DNA of 42,385 bases from JBQCEE01 sp051960575 (GTDB lineage: Bacteria > Actinomycetota > Actinomycetes > Mycobacteriales > Jatrophihabitantaceae): the NCBI RefSeq assembly GCF_051960575.1, contig NZ_JBQCEE010000149.1, positions 1 to 42,385 on the forward strand, written 5' to 3'. Positions within the stretch are counted from its first letter, which is position 1. Each line of letters starts with the position of its first letter. Under the pieces are notes generated by a model. That model was not told the origin of the DNA. It did not search any database and worked only from the letters and a program-made list of their open reading frames with translations. Below, one piece after another: positions 8,013 to 15,888 of the stretch. A program made the translations under genes and the position numbers.

Positions 8013-10174
8013 CAGCGGTCTCCCTTCTCACGCTGGCGCGCTCGTCGCGCGGCCGCGCGCTCGGCCGCCGTGCCCGCCTCCGGGGTGGTGCGCCGCCGCG
8101 GCCGCTCGGGCTCGTCGTCGCCGCCGGCCTCGTCGGTGGCGGTCTTCTCGAGCGTGATCGTGCCCGCGAACGCCGACGGCGCGGCAGGCTCGGCGGCCGG
8201 CGTCGCCTCGGCGGCACGGGACGCGGGCCGGGCGGCCGACGCCGTCGCCGGGACGACGCCCTCGCGCAACGAGTTGAGCCCGGTGAACGTCGGCGAGCCG
8301 AACGCGCGCGAGCGCGACAGCAGCGAGAGCAGCGGGTGGGTGAACAGGAAGACCACGACGAGGTCGAGGATGGTCGACATGCCCAGGGTGAAGGCGAAGC
8401 CCTTCACATCGGCCGAGGCGAAGTAGTAGAGCACCGCGGCGGCGAGGAAGGACACGGCGTCGGCCGAGAGGATTGTCCGCCGGGCGCGCACCCACGCCCG
8501 CGGCACGGCCACGCGGATCGACCGGCCCTCGTGCACCTCGTCCTTGAGCCGTTCGAAGAAGACGACGAACGAGTCGGCGGTGATGCCGAGCGCGACGATG
8601 AAGCCGGCGATGCCGGCGAGGTCGAGGGTGAAGCCGATCTGCCGGCCGAGGAACACCAGCGAGGCGTAGGTCAGGCCGGCCGACACGATGAGCGAGGCGA
8701 TGGTGACGAAGCCGAGGCCGCGGTAGTAGATCAGCGAGTACAGCACGACCAGGATCAGACCGATGCCGCCGGCGAGCAGCGCCGAGTGCAGCTGCGAGGT
8801 GCCCAGCGTCGCCGACACCGGGCCGCCGCGCTCGAGCTTGAACGAGAGCGGCAGCGCACCGTACTTCAGCTGGTTGGCCAGGTCGTTGGCCTCGGACTGC
8901 GAGAAGTTGCCGGTGATCTGGGTGGCGACACCGCTGATCGTCGTGGTGTTCACCGGCGAACTGATCACGCGGCCGTTCAGGGTGAACGCGACGAAGTCGG
9001 GGCACGGCGTGGTGGACGTCGAGCAGCTGTAGACCTGGCCGCTGCTGGTCGACGTCGCGCCGCCGATGTTGTGGGCGCCGGTGTAGTCGCCCCACTTCTT
9101 GTCACCGGACGACTTGAGGTTGAGCGACACGCTCCAGGTCGGCGAACCGCCGTTGGACGGGTTCGGCGCCTGCGCGTCGGCCGAGTCGATCTCGGAGCCC
9201 TTCACGATCACCGGGCCGAGCAGGTACACCAGGTTGGTGCCGTACTGCTTGCCGTAGTCGCAGGCGATGTAGAAGTGGTTCGGCAGGTCGGGCTCGTCCT
9301 GCGCCGAGTCGCAGTCGAAGTTGCCGAGGTACGCGGTGATCTGCTGCACCTGCGCGGTCGTGAGGCCGTTGGCGGTGTAGACGTTCGGGCTGCTCAGCGC
9401 GGCCTCGAGCTTCGGGTCGGCCTTGAACGCCGGGGCGAGCGGGTTCGACGTGCACTTCGCGACCGGTGCCGCGCTCGACGCCGACGGGGCCGGGGCGCTG
9501 GGCGAGCCGCTCGCCGAACCGCTGCCCGAGGTGCTGGGCGACGGGGCGGTGCTGCTGCCCGAGGGCACCTTCAGCGGCGTGGCGCTCGCCCGCGGCGCCG
9601 TGCTCGACGCGCCGGTCGGGGCGAGCCGGTGGTGCGACGCGTCCTTCGGCGTGACCGACGACGACGGCGAGGTGGACGCCGACGGCGACGGCGCGCCCGA
9701 CGACGACGGCGCGCTCGGCGAGCCGGTCGTCGACGGCCCCGCCGACCCGCTCGGGCTCGGCGTCGCGCTGCCGGCCGGGCGGCAGGTGGTGGCCGCCGCC
9801 GGGGCGACGAGGCCGCGGAAGTTCAGGACGGCCGGCTGGCCGAGCTTGGCGATGTCGGTCGAGGTGCCGCCCGGGATGGACACGACGATCTCGTTGGTGC
9901 CCTGGACGACCACGGTGGCTTGGGTGACGCCGCTGCCGTTGACGCGGTCCTCCATGATCGCCTTCGCCTCGTCCATGGCCGAGGCGGTGGGCGTCTGGCT
10001 GCCGCTGAGGGTGCGCGCCTGGAAGGTCGCCTGCGTCCCGCCGACGAGGTCGATGCCGAGCCGTGGGGTGTGGCGGTCACCCGGCCAGAGGGCCAGGGTG
10101 TACAGCAGGGCGATGATCGCGGCGAGCGCCAGGAAATAGCGTCCGACGCGGAGTTGTCCGGGGGCTGCAGCCAC
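8012..10174 (-). CDS. secD: Protein translocase subunit SecD
   Basis: 720-aa SecD, the Sec accessory membrane subunit. The first helix (YFLALAAIIALLYTLALWPG) leads to the P1 domain (LGIDLVGGTQATFQ). P1 is interrupted by roughly 100 residues of Ser/Pro/Ala/Thr low complexity (about 9450-9790), with Cys residues at both ends of the insert. The conserved core resumes at NVYTANGLTTAQVQQI and ends in five C-terminal helices (GIAGFIVALGITADSFVVFFERLKDE). A charged, Pro-rich tail follows. The GTG at 10174 is preferred because GAGGAG lies 9 nt upstream; the ATG at 10195 lacks a ribosome-binding site. The 111-nt gap to yajC holds only this site. Confidence 0.93.
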   Translation of the reverse strand: MAAAPGQLRVGRYFLALAAIIALLYTLALWPGDRHTPRLGIDLVGGTQATFQARTLSGSQTPTASAMDEAKAIMEDRVNGSGVTQATVVVQGTNEIVVSIPGGTSTDIAKLGQPAVLNFRGLVAPAAATTCRPAGSATPSPSGSAGPSTTGSPSAPSSSGAPSPSASTSPSSSVTPKDASHHRLAPTGASSTAPRASATPLKVPSGSSTAPSPSTSGSGSASGSPSAPAPSASSAAPVAKCTSNPLAPAFKADPKLEAALSSPNVYTANGLTTAQVQQITAYLGNFDCDSAQDEPDLPNHFYIACDYGKQYGTNLVYLLGPVIVKGSEIDSADAQAPNPSNGGSPTWSVSLNLKSSGDKKWGDYTGAHNIGGATSTSSGQVYSCSTSTTPCPDFVAFTLNGRVISSPVNTTTISGVATQITGNFSQSEANDLANQLKYGALPLSFKLERGGPVSATLGTSQLHSALLAGGIGLILVVLYSLIYYRGLGFVTIASLIVSAGLTYASLVFLGRQIGFTLDLAGIAGFIVALGITADSFVVFFERLKDEVHEGRSIRVAVPRAWVRARRTILSADAVSFLAAAVLYYFASADVKGFAFTLGMSTILDLVVVFLFTHPLLSLLSRSRAFGSPTFTGLNSLREGVVPATASAARPASRAAEATPAAEPAAPSAFAGTITLEKTATDEAGGDDEPERPRRRTTPEAGTAAERAAARRARQREKGDR

Positions 10175-10285
10175 GGGGAACGATCTCCTCGGCATCGATG
10201 AGGTGGTCAGAAGGGCGCAGCGCTGGGCCGCCCCGTGCCGTCGGCCAGTATGACGGACGCGCCGGAGAACCGGCGGCGGCGGCTC

Positions 10286-10564
10286 TCAGGCGGTGCGCCG
10301 CACCGGGAGCTCCTGCGGGTCGCGCAGCGCGGCGAGGGCCCACTTGACCTCGACGCCGGGGGCGATCTCGAGCTGCACGGTGTCCTCGTCGCGGCGCACG
10401 ACGGTGCCGAACAGACCGGACGTCGTCATCACCTCGGCGCCGACCTGGATCGCGTCGGCGCGGGCCTGCTGGGCGTCGGCGACCCGCTGCCGGTTGCGCC
10501 GGGCCATCACCGTCAGCGCGACCAGCACGAGGATGACGATGACGAGCGGGAGCAGGCTTTTCAC
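10286..10564 (-). CDS. yajC: Preprotein translocase subunit YajC
   Basis: 92-aa single-pass membrane protein that associates with SecDF. An N-terminal helix (LLPLVIVILVLVALTVMARR) is followed by the YajC signature GAEVMTTSGLFGTVVRRDEDTVQLEIAPGVEV (read in two parts, before and after FGTVV). The start GTG encodes VKSLLPLV. A TAGGCT hexamer 7 nt upstream overlaps the ruvB stop codon, so the gene may have its own leaderless promoter inside the ruv operon end as well as read-through from ruvB. Confidence 0.92.
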   Translation of the reverse strand: MKSLLPLVIVILVLVALTVMARRNRQRVADAQQARADAIQVGAEVMTTSGLFGTVVRRDEDTVQLEIAPGVEVKWALAALRDPQELPVRRTA

Positions 10565-10571
10565 GGCGACG

Positions 10572-10577
10572 AGCCTA
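10572..10577 (-). promoter_or_regulatory. -10 box overlapping ruvB stop, upstream of yajC
   Basis: TAGGCT on the minus strand begins with the ruvB TAG stop codon and lies 7 nt before the yajC GTG. It could separate yajC-secDF expression from the SOS-controlled ruv genes. With only six bases, chance is a real possibility. Confidence 0.3.
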
Positions 10578-11642
10578 CGCGTCGAACAGCGTCGGCCCCT
10601 GTGTGCCGCCGGTGCCGGGGCCGGGCGGCACCGCGCCGAGGTGGTGCCACGCCGCCGGGGTCGCGACGCGCCCCCGCGGGGTGCGCGCGAGCAGGCCGGT
10701 GCGCACCAGGAAGGGTTCGGCGACCTCCTCGACGGTCTCGACCTCCTCCCCCACCGCGACGGCCAGCGTGCCGACGCCGACCGGGCCGCCGCCGAAACGG
10801 CGCACCAGCGCGTCGAGCACGGCGCGGTCGAGCCGGTCGAGGCCGAGTTCGTCGACGTCGTAGACGGCCAGCGCCGCCGCGGCCACCGCGGCGGTGACCC
10901 GGCCGTCGGCGCGCACCTCGGCGTAGTCGCGCACCCGGCGCAGCAGCCGGTTGGCGATGCGGGGCGTGCCGCGTGACCGCGAGGCGATCTCGGCGACGCC
11001 GTCGGCCTCGACGGTGACGCCGAGCAGGGCCGCCGAGCGGTGCAGCACGCGCTCGAGCTCGCCGACGTCGTAGAAGTCCATGTGCGCGGTGAAGCCGAAC
11101 CGGTCGCGCAGGGGCCCGGTGAGCAGGCCCGCCCGGGTGGTGGCGCCGACGAGGGTGAACGGCGCCAGTTCGAGCGGGATGGCGGTCGCGCCGGGCCCCT
11201 TGCCCACGACCACGTCGACCCGGAAGTCCTCCATCGCCATGTAGAGCAGTTCCTCGGCCGGCCGGGCGATGCGGTGGATCTCGTCGATGAACAGCACCTC
11301 GCCCTCGGTGAGGCTGGTGAGCAGCGCGGCGAGATCACCCGCCCGCTCGATCGCGGGGCCGCTCGTGACACGGATGGCGCTGCCGAGCTCGGCGGCGACG
11401 ATCATCGCGAGGCTGGTCTTGCCGAGCCCGGGCGGGCCGCTGAGCAGGATGTGGTCGGGCGGCCGGTTGCGCCGCAGTGCGCTCGCGAGCACCAGTTGCA
11501 GCTGCTCGCGCACCTTCGGCTGGCCGACGAACTCGTCGAGCTTCTTCGGCCGCAGGGACGCCTCGACCTCGCGCTCGTCGGGCACCTGCACCGGCGAGAC
11601 GAGGTCCTCGTCGGCCGGGTCGACGTCGTGGGCGGGGCTCAT
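10575..11642 (-). CDS. ruvB: Holliday junction branch-migration helicase RuvB
   Basis: 355-aa AAA+ motor that, with RuvA, drives branch migration of Holliday junctions. Walker A is GPPGLGKTSLA, Walker B is LFIDEIHR, sensor 1 is TLVGATTRAG and the arginine finger is in LRDRFG. The winged-helix C-terminal domain contains RFGGGPVGVGTLAVAVGEE and ends FLVRTGLLARTPRGRVATPAAW, a RuvB hallmark. Its ATG overlaps the ruvA stop by 4 nt. It is the last gene of the SOS-preceded chain. Confidence 0.97.
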   Translation of the reverse strand: MSPAHDVDPADEDLVSPVQVPDEREVEASLRPKKLDEFVGQPKVREQLQLVLASALRRNRPPDHILLSGPPGLGKTSLAMIVAAELGSAIRVTSGPAIERAGDLAALLTSLTEGEVLFIDEIHRIARPAEELLYMAMEDFRVDVVVGKGPGATAIPLELAPFTLVGATTRAGLLTGPLRDRFGFTAHMDFYDVGELERVLHRSAALLGVTVEADGVAEIASRSRGTPRIANRLLRRVRDYAEVRADGRVTAAVAAAALAVYDVDELGLDRLDRAVLDALVRRFGGGPVGVGTLAVAVGEEVETVEEVAEPFLVRTGLLARTPRGRVATPAAWHHLGAVPPGPGTGGTQGPTLFDA

Positions 11643-12247
11643 GTGGTGCGGCCGAGCAGCTGGATCGAGCGGCGCAGCAGCACCGCGACGTCGGGCACCT
11701 CCGGCGCGTCCTCACTCACGGCGTCGACGGCCTCGGCGGCCTCCTTGCCGGTGAAGCCGAGCCCGGCGAGGGCGTGCAGCAGCTGGTCCTTCCACGGCGC
11801 CACCGGCGTGACCCCGGCGACGTCGGCCGCCGTGCCGGCCTGGTCGATCGGCCCGATGCGGTCGCGCAGTTCGACGACGATGCGCTCGGCCCCCTTGCGT
11901 CCGATGCCGGGCACCTTCACCAGCGTCGCGTAGTCGGAGGTCGCGATGGCCCGGCGCAGCTCGCGCGGCGGGTGCACGGCGAGCATCGTCTGGGCCAGCT
12001 TCGGGCCGACGCCGTTGGCGGTCTGCAGCAACTCGAACAGCGCCCGCTCGTCGTCGTCGGCGAACCCGTAGAGGGTCAGCGAGTCCTCGCGCACGACCAG
12101 GGACGTGGCCAGCCGGGCGGCATCCCCCACCCGCAGCCGCGCCAGGGTGCCGGGCGAGCAGGACACCGAGAGCCCGACGCCGCCGACCTCGACCACGGCG
12201 CCGTCGGGGCCGAGGGCGGCGACGGTGCCACGCACGCTGGCGATCAT
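11639..12247 (-). CDS. ruvA: Holliday junction DNA-binding subunit RuvA
   Basis: 202-aa RuvA, the tetrameric junction-recognition subunit. Domain I (MIASVRGTVAALGPDGAVVEVGGVG) is an OB-fold. Domain II has two helix-hairpin-helix motifs, LQTANGVGPKLAQTML and LVKVPGIGRKGAERIVVEL. A linker leads to domain III (ALAGLGFTGKEAAEAVDAV), which binds RuvB. Its start overlaps the stop of the TPR-like gene by 4 nt (ATGA). Confidence 0.96.
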   Translation of the reverse strand: MIASVRGTVAALGPDGAVVEVGGVGLSVSCSPGTLARLRVGDAARLATSLVVREDSLTLYGFADDDERALFELLQTANGVGPKLAQTMLAVHPPRELRRAIATSDYATLVKVPGIGRKGAERIVVELRDRIGPIDQAGTAADVAGVTPVAPWKDQLLHALAGLGFTGKEAAEAVDAVSEDAPEVPDVAVLLRRSIQLLGRTT

Positions 12248-12801
12248 GCGTCCTCCTGCGGGTCGTCGGTCGCGAGGTGCCGCTCGGCGGCGGCCACGGC
12301 GAGCCGTGAGGTGGCCGCCTCGTCCAGTTCGAGGTCGGCGCGGATGCGCAGGGCCTCGGCGAAGTGCTCGCGGGCCTCCGTCCACATCGCCTGGTCGTAG
12401 TCGTTCAGGCCGGCGTGGTGGTGGATGAAGGCGGCGATCACCGGCCCGAACTGTCCGGCGGCGGCGAGCAGCTCGGTGAACAGCAGGGTCGAGTCGGCGA
12501 ACTCGCCGCGCCACTGGTGCACGTGTGCGAGGCGCAGCCGGGCGAGGTGCTGCTGCGGCAGCGTGCCGGCCAGCTCGGCCCGCTCGACGGCGCGGCGGCC
12601 TTCGGCGAGAGCCTCGTCGAGGTCGCCCGAGACGCGCAGCAGCTCGACCAGCTCACCCCGGGCGAGCAGTTCGGCGATCTCGTCCGGCGCAGTGCGCACC
12701 GAGCCGCGCAGGCGCTCGATGCGCGCCGACACCGCAGCCGGGTCGGTCACGGCCTCGCGCAGCGTGTCGGGGTCGAGGGCGAACGCGAGCGGCTCGGTCA
12801 T
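12244..12801 (-). CDS. TPR-like protein encoded inside the ruv operon
   Basis: 185-aa soluble, helix-rich protein without signal peptide or membrane segment. The N-terminal part (residues 1-65) is acidic. From about residue 70 the sequence shows paired helices of tetratricopeptide type: LDEALAEGRRAVERAELAG, HLARLRLAHVHQWRGEFADS, IHHHAGLNDYDQAMWTEARE and HFAEALRIRADLELDE. The ATG overlaps the ruvC stop by 4 nt and its stop overlaps the ruvA ATG by 4 nt, so it is locked into the ruvC-ruvA-ruvB translation chain. Its function is unknown; a scaffold or modulator role in recombination or the SOS response is inferred only from context. Confidence 0.8.
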   Translation of the reverse strand: MTEPLAFALDPDTLREAVTDPAAVSARIERLRGSVRTAPDEIAELLARGELVELLRVSGDLDEALAEGRRAVERAELAGTLPQQHLARLRLAHVHQWRGEFADSTLLFTELLAAAGQFGPVIAAFIHHHAGLNDYDQAMWTEAREHFAEALRIRADLELDEAATSRLAVAAAERHLATDDPQEDA

Positions 12802-13316
12802 CGGGTGGCCACCTTCCGCACGGCGGCGTCGATGCGGGCCTGCGCGCCGCCGCGCCAGATCTGGCAGATGGCCAGCGCCAGCGCGTCGGCGGCGTCCGCA
12901 GGGGTCGGGACGGCGGGCAGCCGCAGCAGCCGGGTGACCATGGCGCCGTCCTGGGCCTTCTCGGCCGTGCCCGACCCGGTGACCGCCGCCTTCACCTCGC
13001 TCGGCGTGTGCAGCGCGACCGGGATGCCGGCCCGGGTGGCGGCGACGAGGGCGAGGCCGGCGACCTGGGCGGTGCCCATCACGGTCCGGACGTTGTGCTG
13101 GGCGAAGACGCGCTCGACGGCGACGACGTCGGGACGGAACTCGGCGACCGCCTCTGCGAGCGCGTCGGCCAGGTGCAGCAGCCGGCGGCCGACCTCGAGG
13201 TCGGCAGGGGTGCGCACGACCGCGACGTGGGCGAGGGTGAGCGCACGGCCCGGCGCGCCGTCGACCACGCCGATGCCGCACCGGGTGAGGACCGGGTCGA
13301 CGCCCAGTACGCGCAC
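12798..13316 (-). CDS. ruvC: Crossover junction endodeoxyribonuclease RuvC
   Basis: 172-aa RNase H-fold resolvase that cuts Holliday junctions symmetrically. The first catalytic Asp is in VLGVDPVLTRCGIGVVD; most homologues have Gly where this has Val after DP. The second acid is in VAVERVFAQHNVRTVMGTAQ, and the C-terminal pair in PADAADALALAI. The GTG at 13316 follows GAGGAGGC, a strong ribosome-binding site, and an SOS box lies 29-44 nt upstream. First gene of ruvC-TPR-ruvA-ruvB. Confidence 0.96.
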   Translation of the reverse strand: MRVLGVDPVLTRCGIGVVDGAPGRALTLAHVAVVRTPADLEVGRRLLHLADALAEAVAEFRPDVVAVERVFAQHNVRTVMGTAQVAGLALVAATRAGIPVALHTPSEVKAAVTGSGTAEKAQDGAMVTRLLRLPAVPTPADAADALALAICQIWRGGAQARIDAAVRKVATR

Positions 13317-13344
13317 GCCGCCTCCTCGCCCGATCACCGCCCCG

Positions 13345-13360
13345 CCGAACAGTCGTTCGA
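13345..13360 (-). promoter_or_regulatory. LexA SOS box
   Basis: On the minus strand the site reads TCGAAC-GACT-GTTCGG, one base from the actinobacterial LexA consensus TCGAAC-N4-GTTCGA. It lies 28 nt before the ruvC start codon and 97 nt before the divergent protease gene, whose own -10 is further away. It predicts DNA-damage induction of the ruv operon. Confidence 0.85.
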
Positions 13361-13445
13361 CCACAGGGACGATACGGCGGCGGCGCGACCGGACGCCCGA
13401 GCGACGCGCCGCCCGCGCACGGCCGGCACCCACCGGAACCGCCCG

Positions 13446-13451
13446 TAGGGT
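13446..13451 (+). promoter_or_regulatory. -10 box, predicted leaderless promoter
   Basis: TAGGGT lies 6 nt before the GTG of the site-2-type protease gene, placing the transcription start at or near the codon. No Shine-Dalgarno sequence is present, which agrees with a leaderless transcript. Confidence 0.45.
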
Positions 13452-13457
13452 GACCCG

Positions 13458-14270
13458 GTGTCCGTCTACGACTGGAACGCCGGCGGCCGGCGCCGCACCG
13501 TCGTCCGCCCGAGCCCGCTGTTCCTGATCGTCCTCGCGGTCACCGTCGTCGGCGGCCTCGTCGCCTGGTTCGAGACCGGGCAGGGCTCGCGGCTCGGCGA
13601 CCTCGGCGTCTTCGTCTTCGTGCTCGCCGGCTGGGTCGTTTCGGTCTGCTTCCACGAGTTCGCGCACGCCTACGCCGCGCACCGCGCCGGCGACCGCAGC
13701 GTCGAGTCGGCGGGCTACCTGTCGCTCAACCCGTTCAAGTACGCGCACCCGGTGCTGTCGCTGTTCCTGCCGCTGCTGTTCATCGCGACCGGCGGCATCG
13801 GCCTGCCCGGCGGCGCCGTCTACCTGCACCCGCACATGTTCCGGTCGAAGGCGTCGCGGGCGCTCGCCTCGGCGGTCGGACCGGCCGTCAACCTGGTGCT
13901 GGGCGTCGTGCTCATCGCGGTCGCGAACAGCGCCGACGCCGGCCCGCACCCGCGGTTCTGGACGGCGCTGGCCTTCCTCGGGTTCCTGCAGATCACCGCG
14001 GCGGTGCTGAACCTGCTGCCGGTGCCCGGCCTCGACGGGTGGGGCATCATCGAGCCCTTCGTCGCGCCGGAGACCCGGCGGGCCGCGGAGAAGATCAAGC
14101 CGTGGGGCCTGCTCGGCGTCATCGTGCTGCTGACGATCCAGGACGTGAACGCCCGCTTCTTCGAGCTGGTGAACTGGGTCTACCAGCTCTTCGGCGGCAA
14201 CGACTACACGCAGTCCCTCGCCTACTTCGGACGCCAGTTCTTCCGGTGGTGGGTCGCCAACCCGCTCTGA
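13458..14270 (+). CDS. Site-2 protease family (M50) membrane peptidase
   Basis: 270-aa polytopic membrane protein with the zinc-metalloprotease motif HEFAH (CFHEFAHAYAAHRAGD) and the second metal-site segment NLLPVPGLDGWGI. This is the short, PDZ-less M50 type whose substrates are mostly unknown. Membrane segments lie around residues 20-36, 49-66, 94-110, 130-150 and 160-180. The C-terminus (residues 205-270) is soluble and aromatic-rich. The gene is a plus-strand insertion between ruvC and yebC and converges with the large membrane protein gene at a 12-nt gap with no hairpin. Start: GTG at 13458. Confidence 0.88.
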   Translation: MSVYDWNAGGRRRTVVRPSPLFLIVLAVTVVGGLVAWFETGQGSRLGDLGVFVFVLAGWVVSVCFHEFAHAYAAHRAGDRSVESAGYLSLNPFKYAHPVLSLFLPLLFIATGGIGLPGGAVYLHPHMFRSKASRALASAVGPAVNLVLGVVLIAVANSADAGPHPRFWTALAFLGFLQITAAVLNLLPVPGLDGWGIIEPFVAPETRRAAEKIKPWGLLGVIVLLTIQDVNARFFELVNWVYQLFGGNDYTQSLAYFGRQFFRWWVANPL

Positions 14271-14282
14271 CGCGTCCAGGGG

Positions 14283-15872
14283 TCAGGGCTGGGCGGTGTC
14301 GTGCACGACGCCGGCGAGCCCCCGGCCGGCGATGGCCGTCGTGAGCCGGGCGACGGCCGCCGAGAGCGCCGCCGGTGTCGGGTCGTCCGCCCGGCCGTAG
14401 GTCGATGCCTCGATGAGCAGCGTCCGGCGGCCGTCGGAGCAGACGACGTGCGTCGACGTCTCGTCCGTGCCCTTCTCGAGCAGCCCCTCGCAGCCGGCGG
14501 CGAGGCCGGCGAGCGGCGTCGTGCCGGCGTGGTCGATGCGGGCGAAGGTCTGCAGTTCGGCGAGCGTGCTGCGGCGCACCGCCGCCGGGCTCACCGGGTC
14601 GGTGAGGGCGACCTGGACGTCGGCGTCGGTGCCGGCCGGCCCGAAGGTCGTGTCGAACCACCACTGCCCGGTGATCGGCGCCGTCCCGCCCGGTGCGGCC
14701 GGGTCGAGGTAGGCGTGCAGCACCTCGCGCGCGTTCGTGTCGACGGTGTAGAACGCCGTGCCGTCACTCCATCCGCTGCCCGCGAGCCACGGCAGGTGCA
14801 CCGCGCGCTCGGTGGGCGGCGACTCGAACGCACCGCCCTGCCAGAGCGCGCCGGCGACGACGGCGACCGCCGCCGCCAGCCCGGCCGCGGTCAGCCCGCG
14901 CAGACGCCGCCGACGCACGATCCGCTCGGCCGCGCCGGGTTCGAGCGGCCGGAAGCCGAGGCGCACCGCCGGTGCCCGGCCGACCTGCAGCGTCGCGTGC
15001 CGCCCCTGGCCGAACGCCGCGAGGGCGCCGGCGAGCGACGGCGCCCCGGCCGCCCGCCGGCGACGCCGTTCCGCCCCGGCGCCGATGGTCAGGTAGCCGG
15101 CGGCGCCGAGGGTGATCACGGCGAGCATGACCGTCACGACCGCGATGAGGACGTAGTCATGGCCGCCGACGAGATAGGCGACGTTGTTGCCGGTGTCGTG
15201 CTCGAAGACCGTCCAGCGCTGACCGGTGCGGGGGTGGTGGTCCTCGGCCAGCGTCCGTCCGTACGGGGTGTCGAGGTAGTAGTTGCGGTGGCCGCGTGAG
15301 CTGACCTCGTACCCCGTCACGGTGGCGTCGTCGCCGATCGTGACCACCGGACCGCCACGGCCGTGGTTGCCCCGGTAGGCCGGCACCACGTTCCACCCGG
15401 CCGCGGCGGTGCAGCCGAGCAGCACGACGACCGCGAACAGGCCACCGGACGACAACAGGGCCTTGCGCCGCAGCAGCGGCAGCAGCCCGTGCAGATGCTG
15501 CTCGCCGCGCACCACCGGCTCACCGCCGCGGGCGAACGCCGGCACGAGCGCGGCGGCGACCCGTCCCGCGCGGCCGAAGCGCACCGCCACCTGCGCGACC
15601 AGCGCGCCGGCCATGATCGACAGCAGCACGACGAAGACGGGCCCGATCACCGCGTCCAGCTGCCAGAAGAACGAGGTCGTGCGGTCGAGGACGACCTCCT
15701 CGAGCAGGAAGGTCGCCGCGGCCCAGACGATGACGCCGGCGAAGGCGAGCCGCCACACCAGGCGCAGCCCGCGGCGGAGCTCGACCAGGGTCAGCAGCCG
15801 CAGGACGTCGACCTGTGGCTGCGTCGGCGCAGCGTCGTCGACCTCCGCATCGACGGCCACGCCGCCGGGCAT
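14283..15872 (-). CDS. Large membrane protein, unknown function
   Basis: 529-aa protein from the preferred ATG at 15872 (16 nt after the yebC stop); a TTG at 15902 would overlap yebC and is less likely. Four hydrophobic helices are visible: LAFAGVIVWAAATFLL, VIGPVFVVLLSIMAGALVAQVA, LFAVVVLLGCTAAAGW and VLIAVVTVMLAVITLGAAGYL. An extracytoplasmic loop lies between the last two. A basic linker and a fifth helix (GLTAAGLAAAVAVVAGALWQGG) precede an extracytoplasmic C-terminal domain of about 190 residues with two Cys (AGCEGLL, VVCSDG), perhaps a disulfide. No family is recognised. It probably shares the yebC transcript. Confidence 0.7.
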   Translation of the reverse strand: MPGGVAVDAEVDDAAPTQPQVDVLRLLTLVELRRGLRLVWRLAFAGVIVWAAATFLLEEVVLDRTTSFFWQLDAVIGPVFVVLLSIMAGALVAQVAVRFGRAGRVAAALVPAFARGGEPVVRGEQHLHGLLPLLRRKALLSSGGLFAVVVLLGCTAAAGWNVVPAYRGNHGRGGPVVTIGDDATVTGYEVSSRGHRNYYLDTPYGRTLAEDHHPRTGQRWTVFEHDTGNNVAYLVGGHDYVLIAVVTVMLAVITLGAAGYLTIGAGAERRRRRAAGAPSLAGALAAFGQGRHATLQVGRAPAVRLGFRPLEPGAAERIVRRRRLRGLTAAGLAAAVAVVAGALWQGGAFESPPTERAVHLPWLAGSGWSDGTAFYTVDTNAREVLHAYLDPAAPGGTAPITGQWWFDTTFGPAGTDADVQVALTDPVSPAAVRRSTLAELQTFARIDHAGTTPLAGLAAGCEGLLEKGTDETSTHVVCSDGRRTLLIEASTYGRADDPTPAALSAAVARLTTAIAGRGLAGVVHDTAQP

Positions 15873-15888
15873 AACGTCGGCAGGCGGG

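Noticed and set aside
9450..9790. Possible frameshift or foreign insert in secD
   Set aside because: The reading frame is continuous and conserved SecD sequence resumes after the low-complexity stretch.
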